DNA from: Phyto melanocephala
Lineage: Eukaryota; Arthropoda; Insecta; Diptera; Rhinophoridae
Direction of reading: 5' to 3'
Length of the DNA: 64,000 nt
Assembly (NCBI GenBank): GCA_941918925.1
Contig: OW799236.1
Coordinates: forward strand, 83,912,213-83,976,212
Shown: in pieces, positions 10,970 to 21,183 of the stretch
How the letters are laid out: every line of letters starts with the position of its first letter
Numbering within the stretch: position 1 is the first letter of the stretch
Program-made: the position numbers and the translations under genes
The notes under the pieces: model-generated
What the model saw: only the letters and a program-made list of their open reading frames with translations
What the model was told of the DNA's origin: nothing
The model's database searches: none

Positions 10970-12020
10970 CTGGGTGGGCCAAAATTACCGCAGGGCTTTG
11001 AATTGCTTATAACTTTTTTATTATACTGTTTTTGTTCTCTTCTTTTCAGTATTTTGTAAAGAATACTTGGGGAATTCAAAATGCAGCCGTACTCAATTGA
11101 ACAATGCGCCCAAATTTTTTATCTTTTTTTTTCAAATCAACGATGCATTGTTTTGACTCAGCGTGCATATCGTCGTTATTTTAATGTGCTGGTTGGACCC
11201 TCAGAGTCAACAATAAACCGTCTGGAAAGTTTTAGACAACAAGGGGTAGTAAGAAACCTTTCTGGTGCTGCCAGGACAAACGGTGTACACTGATGACAAT
11301 ATTGAACTGGTACTGAGAAGTATTCGGGAAGATGGAGAAATATCAATCAGGAGACGTTTAACACAATTTGGCCTTCCACTAGCGTATCTGCAGAGAATTT
11401 TGCACTCAATAGGAATGTTTCCATACAATATTCCAAGAATTTGAAACCGACAGATTACAAGCAACGACTTGATTATGCAGTTATTTTCCGGCAAAATGCA
11501 GAAGAAAATCATAGTTTTATTCATAATTTAATTATGAGCCACGAAGCCCATTTCCAATTAAATGGGTTCGTTAATAAGCAAAACTGCAAGATATGGGCTA
11601 CGGAAAATCCGTGAGTAGTTCAACAGCAAGAATTACACCCACCTAAGTGCACGGTTGGGTGCGGTGTTTCATCGGAAAGGATAATTGGTCCTTATTTTTT
11701 GAAAATGAGCACAGGGACGCCGTTTCCTTCAATGGCCTCCAAGTTCAACGGATTTAACCGCTCCAGACTGCAATTAAAAAGCAATATACGCGACGAAATA
11801 AACAACCGAACACCTGAAGTTGTGCGAAAGGTTATGGTAAATGTGAAAGAGCACTAATTTGCAAACCTGAAAATGGCCACCACTTGCGAGATATTATTTT
11901 TCATAACTAAACTAAAAATATTCCCCATTTATATACTGTATTAAAAAAAATTTTATAATTATTTCTTAAATAAAAAGATATAACGAATTCAAACCCATTC
12001 TTTAATTTTGGGCCACCAAG
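10970..12020 (+). mobile_element. Mariner-like element with both ends and TA duplication
   Basis: The left end CTGGGTGGGCCAAAATTA (from 10970) and the right end TAATTTTGGGCCACCAAG (to 12020) form an imperfect inverted repeat of about 18 bases. TA lies on each side. At 1051 bp it is slightly shorter than an intact mariner, and the transposase inside is frameshifted and partly deleted (next entry). Confidence 0.85.
11081..11880 (+). pseudogene. Mariner-like transposase relic (QPYSIEQCAQI type)
   Basis: Translation from 11081 gives a clear N-terminal helix-turn-helix region: PYSIEQCAQIF, then TQRAYRRYFNVLVGPSESTI and NRLESFRQQG. The frame shifts near 11280, and the linker continues as DDNIELVLRS and SIRRRLTQFGLP. 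Around 11530-11610 is the start of the catalytic domain, SHEAHFQLNGFVNKQNCKIW, where the normal SDEAHF aspartate has become histidine. After IIGPYF there is a deletion that removes the central catalytic part. The remainder near 11790-11870 resembles the C-terminus (SNIRDEINNRTPEVVRKVM and HLRDIIF). With frameshifts, a lost acidic residue and a deletion it cannot be active. Confidence 0.8.
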
Positions 12021-12051
12021 TATAAAACTAAATCCAAGAGTAAAAAAACTT

Positions 12052-12212
12052 ACTGCCTGTTCAACGATGTCGAAAGAAAACCCAAGCGAAATTTCATTCG
12101 CACAAATACGTTGAAAACAAAAACAAATTTTTAGTTTTTGTTGTTGTTTTCAATATATTTGTACGAATGAAATTTTGCTTGGGTTTTCTTTCGACATCGT
12201 TGAACAGGCAGT
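12052..12212. mobile_element. Foldback MITE with TTA duplication
   Basis: Two arms of roughly 65-70 bases (starting ACTGCCTGTTCAACGATGTC and ending with its complement) are inverted around a short A/T-rich loop. The flanks read TTA on both sides of CTGCCTG...CAGGCAG, consistent with a 3-bp TTA target duplication as made by PIF/Harbinger elements. There is no coding capacity. The superfamily assignment is an inference from the duplication only. Confidence 0.75.
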
Positions 12213-12243
12213 TAAATTTTGTTTTTAGAACTTGAATCTTATA

Positions 12244-12940
12244 AAGGGTGGTCAAAATACAAGTATGTTGTTTATTTATAATTATTTTTATTATTTATTC
12301 AGTTTTTATTTTTATTACTCGTATTCCTAAAGATGCTATCCAGCGGATAGAAAAATATTAGATATAAAAAAAATAAAATTATACAAAGACTTAGAGCTTG
12401 TCTATTCATTTAACTTAATGCAATAAAAAGGTCGACAAAACTACTAAATTATTATTAAAAAAATTTTTATTTCAGTTAATAACAAGTAGGTTCGGGTTAT
12501 AAGTGAAAAATTAGGTCGGTAGTGTGACCGACATGCTCGAGTGACTCGGCAGACTGTCAATCTTTTACCAAAATTCTCATTCACATTTTTAATAAACTCT
12601 TGTCAATGGTTGATATGTGCTCGATAATGTTAGTTTTAAGCTCTTAGACTTTTGTACGAATATTGCTGTACACTTTCGATAACAATGAATTCCACAAAAA
12701 ATAGTCTAATGGTCTCAAATCGCACGTACACTTGTCCTCTATGATATACATATAATGTGAGTTCCGATATTTTCTTTCATGTGTTCTTTTCCTTGATGTG
12801 TGGCAAGTGGCAGCATAATATTAAAACCACATATGTATGCCCTACCTTTAAATCAAAAATTTTTCACCATAAAAAGGCTTCGAATGATCTTCCTGTATCA
12901 ATGCCCATATACTAATGTTACCTTAAATTTGAACACCCTA
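12244..12940 (-). mobile_element. Deleted mariner-like element
   Basis: The ends AAGGGTGGTCAAAAT and, inverted, TAGGGTGTTCAAATT are similar and each has TA next to it. On the minus strand the C-terminal half of a mariner transposase can be read: a WFxYYAATCHTS block near 12815 (equivalent to WFQQDGATCHT but with a stop and the aspartate lost), DLRPLDYFLW near 12710, ELKTNIIEHISTIDKSLLK near 12630 and HTTDLIFHL near 12520. The N-terminal DNA-binding domain is not visible. It is a deletion derivative with further decay. Confidence 0.65.
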
Positions 12941-13727
12941 TATATTAATGGTCAAGACGATTTTGGGTAAAACTGTTTACGCTTCCATATAATTTATATA
13001 AAAAAGATATTAGTTTTGAAAATAATTTTTTGCAGATGTGAGCAATCTAGATCCTAAGTATTAAACTCGATTTAGTATTTTAGAAGTTATAAGCGTTTAA
13101 AGTTGCTACTAACAAATAAGCAACACACATGTATGTATGCTTGTGTTCAGCGTACACTTATACAGGTAGCGGTGCCATCCCAGCTGATCATTTTTTTGTG
13201 TTCAAATGCATGTCAAACTCCATATAAAGCGTCCGCCATCTAACGTTTTTTTTCAATTAGTGCTTATTTCGTGAATGTTAACACTTAGCTCATGTCTGAT
13301 TTGACAGATAATTAGTTTTATCCCTCCGCTGAACGAACATGGTTGTGTATACGCTTGAACAACGCTGGGAAATATTGCGATATTACTTTGGCCGATTTTG
13401 CCAAAAAAAAAATCATCTTTTCAGATGAAGCTTATTTTGATCTTGGCGGGTATGTAAACAAGCAAAATTGTCGCATTTTGGGCACAGAAAATCCGCATGC
13501 ATATATTGAAAAGCCGATACACCCAAAACGAGTCACTGTTTGGTGCGGATTTTGGTGCAGAGGCATGATTTTTTTTCTTCGAAAATGAGCAAGGAGTGAC
13601 CGTAGTCAATGGCGATCGTTATCGGGCCATGTTAAACGAATTTTTATTCACACAGATGAGAGAAGGATATTGGCAACATTTGGTTTCAACAGGACGGTGC
13701 TACGTGCCACACAGCCGAAGCTACACT

Positions 13728-15876
13728 TTTTATACCCGCCACCAAAAAAATGGTGGGGGTATATTCATTTTGTCATTCCGTTTGTAACACATCGAAATAT
13801 CCATTTTAGACCCCATAAAGTATACATATTCTGAATCAGGGTTTGATTTGATGACGATCTAGCTATGTCCGTCCGTCTGTTGAAAGCACGATAGAGGTCG
13901 CACCGAAAAAGCTAGGGAGCTCAAATATTGCCAGAATCTTTCTTATATACAAGGTTTGTTTGGTATTGAAAATGGGCTATATCGGAATATTAGGAAGTGA
14001 GTTATAGCTCGGAATGCTAGAGTAGGTCGAAAAAACCGTGTCCTACGAACATCGAATAAAATGGTATTGTGTCCAAACGGATTAACGTACAGTCATGAAA
14101 CTTCGAATATATAATTCTCGAGTCAAAACAATATTTCTCACTAAAAATTACTTAAATCTAATCATTAGGAAAGGAGTTATCGATCAAAATGTACGAAAAT
14201 TTATACCGCACAGTGTATTTTTCGGTATATAAAAACAAAAACGTCATAAAAGCAACAAAATTGGATGTACGACTCTGAAATTTTGCACACTTTGCTTTTT
14301 GGTGAGAGGCTTTTTTTTAACGGAAAATCAATGTGCCACGCCCACTTTTACGCCCACCTCCCATATAACGTTTTACCTAAAATTCATATAATTTCTCTAT
14401 TAATAAAGATTTTGGAATAATAAAGGCCTATATTGAAACATCTAAAATCTACTCATTCGTAAAAATAACTTTGACACGCCTACTATAACGCCCACTTTTC
14501 ACGTTATCTACATTTAATGAAATTTAAAAGCTCATAAAACCGCCAAAATTTGATGTATGATGATCAAATTTGCTACGTATATCCTTCTAGGCAGTGTCAT
14601 TATTGTACAAAAAAATTAAGGTGCCACGACCACTTTTACGCCCACCTCCCATATAACTTTTTACCTAAAATTCATATTATTTCTCTATTAATAAAGATTT
14701 TGGAATTATAAAAGGCTATATTGAAACATCTAAAATGTACTCATTCGTAAAAATAATTTTGACGCGCCTACTATAATGCCCACTTTTCACGTTATCTACC
14801 GTTAATGAAATGTTAAAGCTCACAAAACCGACCAAATTAGAGGTATGATGAGGAAATTTGCTACAAATATCCTTCTAATCAATGTAGTTGTTGTGCCAAA
14901 AAGTTTAGGTGACACGCCCACATAACGCCTACCTCCCATATAACGGGTTTTCTTAAATTCATGTAATTTCTCTATTGACAAAGTTTTTGGGAAAATAAAG
15001 AACTATATTGAAATATCTAAGTTGTATTTATTAGCAGAAACTTTATTGACACGCCTACTTTAATGCCCACTTTCATTGAAACACTACATTTACAAAAGCA
15101 TTTTAGTAGAATATCAAAGTTATAAAGGGTGGTTAAATTTTTAGGGCTGATGTTGAATTTAAATAAAAAACAAATTATTTAGGAAATTATTATTATTTCT
15201 TTTTGTAATTATAATATTTGTATGGTTCAATTATGTATTTAACAAAATATCGGCCAAATGACCCCCCCCCCCCATCCTTGGCGCCACTCCTCTATCTGAT
15301 GGTCCAAATTTTCAATGACAATGTTGATGCTCAATTGTTGGGCACGATGATGAGTCGAGGTTGACTGCTCTTTTGCCACACTATCGCAAAAAACAGCAAT
15401 GGTCCCCATTCAACGAACTAAGAAGGCATTCACAGATTTTCTAACATTTTATGCAGACCTGTTTTGCAGAAATTTAAATATTTTTTACAATTTTCCCGAT
15501 TGTGGACGAATTTGAACGATTATGTTGATCAAAAGAATTACGAAGTGCACAAAATGCATTTTGATTTGAACGCCCATTTTCATAAAAAACCTAAATAACT
15601 TTAAAGCGTTGCTCATTTGCGTATCTTTCCACGGATCAAATAGAATAAGTTTGAGATTGAGAAATGCAGAAAACAAATTTAAAGACTAGCTGTAGTTCAC
15701 CTTCAACATGGGCCCTTAAAATTTAACCACCCTCTACAGAGAAAGTGATACTTATTATATAAAAGATTATTCCATAATGAGTATCAAAATAATAAATATT
15801 GTGTTTTAAATGTACACAAAGTTGGTGGTGGGTATAAAAGATTCGGCACAGCCGAATATAGTGCTCTTACTTGTTT
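13728..15876. mobile_element. Long DINE-1/Helitron-like element A, nested
   Basis: It begins with TTATACCCGCCACC paired with GGTGGGGGTATA, a subterminal hairpin. It ends with the palindrome ATTCGGCACAGCCGAAT followed by GCTCTTACTTGTTT. The core has GTCCGTCCGTCTG and TTTAGACCCCATAAAGTAT, the hallmarks of INE-1/DINE-1-type elements. Three diverged tandem units of about 288 bp (from about 14351, 14639 and 14926) make up the middle, each with CGCCCACCTCCCATATAAC. It inserted into T-rich sequence of a mariner copy without any duplication longer than a few T. It encodes no Rep/helicase. Near-relatives lie at 49878-52600 and 59712-61484. Confidence 0.75.
15125..15734 (-). mobile_element. Deleted mariner passenger inside DINE-like element A
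   Basis: The ends AAGGGTGGTTAAAT and CCTTAAAATTTAACCACCCTC are inverted, with TA adjacent. On the minus strand the N-terminal transposase region can be read (WKDTQMSNALKLFRFF, then HHRAQQLSIN near 15340). It is followed directly by a remnant of the C-terminus near 15290 (EEWRQ), so the catalytic core is deleted. The same element sits at the equivalent place in copies B and C. Confidence 0.75.
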
Positions 15877-15924
15877 CTTTATAGCATTTTCAAAAAAAAA
15901 AGTTATTTGGCGGACACTTTATTA

Positions 15925-16380
15925 AAAAAGAGATTTTAGTGCCAAGAATTGTTTAACTTCATATACAAAATAAAGAGAGATAAGAAATACTCACTCTACG
16001 CCATCACCTTATGTAATAACACCATGCTAGTGCTTGTTCAAAAAGATTGCTTTATGTATATGGCAAAAAACAAAGGGAGAGAGAGAGAGAGAGTGACAAT
16101 AGGAACTCCCGTTTGGAAAATGTTTAATTTTTCTATGTTTTCAGGTTTTTGGACTTACGTCCAAATCGGCGTTTCTTTTTCCTGATTCAGCGATTTTTAT
16201 GAATACATGACATAAAAATTTGTGGGGCCAGCATAGCTGTCCGGAATCAGCAAGTTAAAATAATTATGTATAATAAAAAGAACGGTTCATATATTTAAAT
16301 TAGTCTGTTGCAATACATTGCAAAACCGCGTAAACACCATTCCTCGTTTACCCTGAAATAATCTTCATGACTGCTAACCA
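15925..16380. other. Unassigned DNA with GA microsatellite
   Basis: A short GA repeat lies at about 16075-16094. The frame 15949-16185 (78 codons) crosses it and has no recognisable motif. Confidence 0.5.
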
Positions 16381-16389
16381 TAGTTGCCA

Positions 16390-17011
16390 CATTACCCGTA
16401 TAACCTATCGTGTGTATGCCTATTATCTTCAGTTATGTTCAACAACTGAGCTTATAGTACCTACCTTGCGGGCAACCTTTGACCACCTTTCTCCGAATCC
16501 ATTCTCAAAACTAACTATCCTATATTTCATTAGTGCGATGATCCAAGACACTGTAATGGAATCAACTCCTCGCTTATTAAGAGCATTTCCCAGTCTTTCA
16601 AAGGAGATTCTGTCAAAAACGCCTTCTGTATCAGTAAATATTTACGTAATAATCGAAAAAGTTTTTGAAAATGTTCCTTTCAGCAACCATCATTAACTCA
16701 AGCAGAGCATTTTCAGTAGGTCTTCCAACTTTGTAAGCACGCTGACATTCCCTCAATTTGCTATCCATCAGTGTATTCTCCTCCAGGAAATAAACCAACA
16801 CTCTTTCCATCGTCTTCAAGAGAAAATATATAAGATTGGAAGACTTTGACTCTGCATAGTCCCTCCTTCCTGTCTTGAGGAGAAAACTACCATAGTTTAC
16901 CTCCATGCCGGAATATACCCTGTCAATAGACAGGCAACAAATATTTCCCTCATAACCACAAGTAAAATTATTTTTACGCCACTGTAATAAAGCAGAAAAT
17001 ATCCCATCCAC
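16390..17011 (-). pseudogene. LINE reverse transcriptase fragment
   Basis: On the minus strand, 17011-16631 is open and contains FLLKTMERVLVYFLEENTLM and QRAYKVGRPTENALLELMMV. These correspond to the motif region of non-LTR reverse transcriptases in which a substrate-binding QHGF/QxAYxxGxST block precedes the first catalytic aspartates. Downstream, after a frameshift near 16640, EGVFDRISFERLGNALNKRG and RIVSFENGFGERW can be followed to about 16470. The first catalytic motif is not intact and the polymerase YADD box is absent. The clade looks R1/Jockey-like, but this is uncertain. It is a 5'- and 3'-truncated dead copy. Confidence 0.7.
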
Positions 17012-17068
17012 TACAGCCGCCTTAAATAGTTAAATGCTATTATTTAACTCTAATCAATAATCACAAAT

Positions 17069-17690
17069 AAAACAAGTAAAAGCGCTATATTCGGCCGTGC
17101 CGAATCTTATATACCCTTCACAACTTGTAGTCATGCAATAACAGAAGTGTGTATCACCATTCATCCCATATAAAATACGTGCATACGTATTTAAAAAAAA
17201 ATTTTTTAAATTTTTTTTAAAATTTTTTTAAAATTTTTTAAAAATTTTTTTTTGTAGTTTTTTTTATTATTTTTTTCTTATTTTTAATATTTTTTTTGTA
17301 ATTTTTTTTGTTTGGTATGTTTTTTACATGTATGTATGTATGTAAGTTGTTGTTGTAATTGTGAAAAAAAAACGAGGTGGTCGTGGTTTTTTGCTCATAT
17401 CTCAGAAAGTTATGGGGCGATTGTGCTGAATTTCAATAGCGATTCATTCCTGGATATTTCCAAGAGATTGATACCATATACAGATCTGAGGAACATGTAG
17501 TTGCTTCTAAAAGTTGATTTCAACCAACACACGGGCAGACGGACAGACGTTCAGGGCTTAATCGACTCCTCTATTCATAAGCTTTCAGAAAATATATACT
17601 TTATGGGGTCGGAAATGAAAATTGTAGAAATTACAAACGGAATGACAAAGCTATATATACCCTTGTACACCACAGGTGAAGGGTATAATT
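17069..17690. mobile_element. Short DINE-1-like element D1
   Basis: It starts with AAACAAGTAAAAGCGC and the palindrome ATTCGGCCGTGCCGAAT, the reverse complement of the 3' end of the long DINE-like elements. It has an A/T homopolymer-rich zone (about 17185-17310), then GGCAGACGGACAGACG and AAGCTTTCAGAAAATATATA. It closes with the CCTTGTACACCACAGGTGAAGG hairpin and TATAA. The frame at 17312-17500 inside it is not a gene. Close copies are at 41751 and 44078. Confidence 0.75.
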
Positions 17691-17699
17691 AAGCTGAGT

Positions 17700-18470
17700 A
17701 CAATAAATCTGACACAAAAATGTTAAAGCTAACTTTAAATGAGTCAATGTAACAATGAAACAGTAACAAAACATTATGTTACGTCTTGAAAATAAACCTC
17801 TACAATACCTTGAGTATATTTTAATACTTGTTTGTGTTATTTTGCTTTTAAAAATTTTAAGGCACTGGGGAAGTTTTACGTATTTGTTGCAAACACCTGG
17901 ACATTTTTATGAATTTTATTTAAGGTGCAAAAAATACCATGTTGTTGTCTATTGTATTATGAAATACGCTTTAAGGTTTCTTCGAATAAAAACTAATAAA
18001 ACTGATGGTGTTAAAGGGGGATGAGTTTGTCTTTTAAATTCAACTATGACATGCTTAACAAATTTAAAATTTTCTTAAAAATAGAAAACAGGAATTGTGA
18101 AGTGTACATACAAAGGAATGAATCACTTTTCTTTATTATGAGTGGTATTGTTATTTTTACACATATGAACTTATATAAAAACAGTGGAATTGTTGAAAAA
18201 CATGACACTTATTTGATACAGTAAAATATATAGAAAACAATTTGGTAAATTTAACATTTGGCTACAATAATCACATTCCACAAAAAGTGAAAAACAACGT
18301 GGTACAGTTTGTTAGTAGAGGTTAAGTCGTAAAAATTTTTACAAGTATCAAGGGAAATACAAGTATTGATATACCAGTAAGAGTTCACATTTTAAATTTA
18401 GTGTCATTTTGTTTGCGAAAGTGGTAGCCTTGAAACTTGGCAGCTGTAACGTATGCTTATTCCGATTATT
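17700..18470 (+). other. Two adjoining short open frames, unknown
   Basis: Frames at 17776-18024 (82 codons) and 18021-18224 (67 codons) overlap by four bases as ATGA. The first has a hydrophobic stretch (ILILVCVILLLKIL at residues 16-29) that could be a signal anchor, then mixed polar sequence. The second has one hydrophobic segment. I recognise no family. Membrane anchoring followed by a proline would suit a decayed P450 N-terminus, but I see no supporting motif. Chance open frames in AT-rich DNA are at least as likely. Confidence 0.2.
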
Positions 18471-18474
18471 AAAA

Positions 18475-19300
18475 ATGGAGAGCTTTGCGAAATAACAACG
18501 CGTTTTAATTGTAAAAACTTTTTACAAAGATTTAGTTAGGGACAGCAAGACTCCTGTGCATTAACGTTCCACTCGGTCTCCTAAAACATTGCTGTTGTAA
18601 ATGAGAGGTAAAAAACTTGAAAACACAAATTCAGCATCGTGCTCAACAATCCCAAATTTCACGAAGCACTAGGCACTGAACTTTAATGAAAGACTACTAT
18701 CTTCATGCGTTCAAAATTATGCTAACTCAGGAGCTCAAACCAGCAGGCCATAGAAAGCGGTTACAAGTCGTAAATTCAAATACTAATTTCTTGGAAGAAT
18801 GTCAATTGGATGACTTCGTAAATACACAAAATGGTAGAATTTGGGGTTTAGAAATTCCTCATGCAATACATGGGAAACACATGCACCCACAACGAGTTAA
18901 TGCTTTGGTCAGGCAGCGTGATTTGATCTTAGCTTTTTTTCAATATGAGACTAAACTTACTTTGACTTCAATTGGCATTGGATACAGGAAAATTATAACG
19001 AATTTATTGTAGCCTCAACTGGCATGGTTCTAGACGACATGTGGTTTCTGCAAGACTCCACCACCTGCCACGCTGTACATAAAAACAATCCATTTATTTC
19101 AGCAACGATTTCCAAAATAAAATATCGCAAGTTGTCTTGATGTCAGCTCATCAGGCGATTTAACGACGTAATTTTTGTTCCTTTGGGCTTCTGTCAAATC
19201 GCGAGTATATGCTAATAAGCCAGAAGCATATTCTGAGTTCGAAATCCAGATCAAGCGCAACATCTGTGGGATACAGCCTTATTTCTGTGAATGATTTTTA
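18475..19300 (+). pseudogene. Mariner-like transposase relic
   Basis: The start near 18475 gives a mariner N-terminus with a stop (ESFAK*QRVLIVKTFYK). Next is QHRAQQSQISRSTRH near 18635 and IMLTQELKPAGHRKRLQVV near 18715-18775. The catalytic part follows as DFVNTQNGRIWGLEIPHAI, HMHPQRV, FFQYETK and GYRKIITNLL (open 18686-19012). A decayed TCGFCKTPPPATL block near 19040 corresponds, in a shifted frame, to WFQQDGATCH. The C-terminal region near 19190-19300 reads SRVYANKPEAYSEFEIQIKR. Several frameshifts and stops are present, and no clear terminal repeats are visible. Confidence 0.7.
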
Positions 19301-19399
19301 GTGTTGCCAAAAGTGTGTCACTTTAAAACAACAATGTCGTCTTAATCAACAATTTGGGAATTTAAGCACCAGTATGATTATTCATTCATACAAAGATAT

Positions 19400-19870
19400 C
19401 GGACTATTAACCGACAAATTTTAATTGACATTTGGAGATAAACGACCATCTATTTGGTTGCGGCTTTTTTTATTGGGCCTGTTATTGGTCATTGAATTTG
19501 GCAGTCATCCTCTTTGGCAGAAAGCCCAACTGTATATATATATTGGCCGGAAAAAATCTGTGAAATATGGGGATTGTTAAACATGCATATTATTGTTGAG
19601 AAACGAAATCATCCACAAGAATGAAAGCCATGTGCAGATTTTGGTTTATTCGCATAATTGAGATTATATTTATTTCAAAAAGCTCGGAATTTGTGTTTTT
19701 AAAGTCAGTTGGCCGCCTCCTTACTGCAAACTTAGAGCTTGTTACATTAAAAAACCGATGCTAGACGAATAACAAAGAAGGGATCGACGCCTTTAAGGCT
19801 GATGTTGCCCGAGCCATTTATAAAACAAGAAATTGTCAAAAGGAAAATCAACTACATAGCTAACCGCAGT
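19400..19870 (+). pseudogene. Very degraded mariner-like remnant
   Basis: Around 19545-19680 the plus strand reads KICEIWGLLNMHIIVEKRNH followed by PCADFGLF. This resembles the QNCRIWGTENPH...EKPxHP...CGFW part of mariner transposases, with stops. Sequence on either side is too decayed to bound. It lies immediately downstream of another mariner relic and may be a separate insertion. Confidence 0.45.
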
Positions 19871-20204
19871 AAATTATTATCTACAATCAGAAAATTTAAT
19901 TTTCTAAATAAAGTTTATTTGTTGATAACTTTGTTTTTCAATTAAAGCATTCTTATTTTAATTCATATACCAAAAGCACAGAAAACACTAAAGTTCGATT
20001 ATAATATTGTGATTTTCATGATCTTAAATCAATATCTTTTTAGGATCTATAGACAAACTTCATTAGTATATAATATATGTGTGGTTCAGAAGTCAAAAAC
20101 AAGACTTTGATAGATGATTTCGAATTTACGAAATGATAATTGAAAATTATATAAATTCAAAAAAAAGATGGGTTCGTTACAATAATCCGAAGTATAGGTT
20201 AGGT

Positions 20205-20960
20205 TAGATTGAAAAGAAGGGGCACTTAAAGCCCAAACCCATGATAGGTATACACTTATGCTCAGTTGGCATGTTGTGCGCTCCATGTGGGAAAAGGAAT
20301 TTCCAAACAAAAACCATAATCATAATTTTCCATAAATATCGGACTAGTCCAAGAACTCCGTCCCCTCAATGTAATTCCTTATGGATCTCCAGTTCGAGTT
20401 CCCCAGGTACTCCAAATTCGGCATAGTAACCTCCCTCTGTAAAATTCACGCGTCTAATATGCCCCAACGCAGGACAATGACAGAGATAGTGTATCAAAGT
20501 CTCATCCTCTTCCTCGCATGCTCTGCATGTCGTTTCCTCAGACAATTTCATGCGATCTAGATGGGTTCTCAACTCCGTATGACCTGTAATCACACTGGTT
20601 AGTCTCTTAGGTGTTGCTCTACTTAATCTCAAAATTTCCCTTGATTTCCCAAGATTTGGGTCACTCCATAGTATTTTTACCACTTTACCGACATCAGTGC
20701 TTTGCCATTTTCTGGCATGTTCCTCCATTGCCCAACGTTTAAGTTCATCCTTAAATCGTTAAAGGGGTTTGGCGTTCTCCAAAGTTATAGTACTCAAAAG
20801 AGCTCCCATTTTGGATAATTTGTCGGCTTTCTCGTTTCCGATCAGCCCGTGATGGCTTGGTATCCATATTATCTCCTGATGTTTACAATTTGCATATGAG
20901 TTTATCTCGCTCAATCCGAACTATAAGAGAAGTATTGTGAATCAATCAATTCGACACCAA
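20205..20960 (-). pseudogene. LINE C-terminal part: RNase H and zinc-finger-like tail
   Basis: On the minus strand, 20940-20740 reads EIIWIPSHHGLIGNEKADKL, the carboxy-terminal motif of an RNase H domain (WxPxHxGxxGNExAD). This is followed by 20728-20366 (120 codons) with TGHTELRTHLDRMKL, CRACEEEDETLIHYLCHCPA and further sequence. The C-x2-C-x8-H-x4-C pattern is typical of the tail of Jockey/R1/I-type LINE ORF2 proteins. The RNase H removes RNA during reverse transcription. A stop lies between the two parts. The 3' end near 20200 carries AGGTTAGGTTAG on the plus strand. The upstream reverse transcriptase is absent, so this is a 5'-truncated copy. Confidence 0.8.
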
Positions 20961-21183
20961 AGCGATGGCGCTAAAGCAATGATCTATATTTGGTAGAACT
21001 AGCTGCCAGACCAGCACAGGTAACCAGTACCGACCAACATATCAGCAATTTTATTAAAGACGCCATCGTGTATTTTTCACTTTCTTAGTAATTTACTGTA
21101 TTCTACTCGTTTCCTTATCATTTGATATCCATATTTTGGCGATTAAAGGAGACAAATCTCTCATTAAAAAATTTAACCCACAT

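Larger units (their letters stand above)
13227..15919 (+). mobile_element. Internally deleted mariner/Tc1-like element, copy 3, split by an insertion
   Basis: This is the same family as 3087 and 9333, in the opposite orientation. The left end is AAGCGTCCGCC (13227) with TA before it; the right end is GGCGGACACTT (15919) with TA after it. Coding similar to the others runs from 13339 (GTTGTGTATACGCTTGAACA) through FSDEAYFDLGGYVNKQNCRI, with the same deletion junction near 13395 and an out-of-frame start. At about 13728 a 2.1-kb DINE-like element interrupts it. The missing tail (TTTCAAAAAA-GTTATTTGGCGG) resumes at 15877. Without the insertion it would be about 545 bp, matching its siblings. Confidence 0.85.

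Noticed and set aside
15258..15273. Run of C as a regulatory G-quadruplex
   Set aside because: It is a single homopolymer at a spot where sibling elements have shorter C runs, so slippage is the simplest explanation.
17312..17500. Open frames 17312-17500 and 17501-17692 as genes
   Set aside because: Both lie inside a DINE-like repeat whose other copies at 41751 and 44078 carry the same sequence.
20196..20208. AGGTTAGGTTAG, like the arthropod telomere repeat TTAGG
   Set aside because: Only two units are present, at the 3' end of a LINE fragment; flies lack TTAGG telomeres, and short copies of this motif are common at LINE tails.
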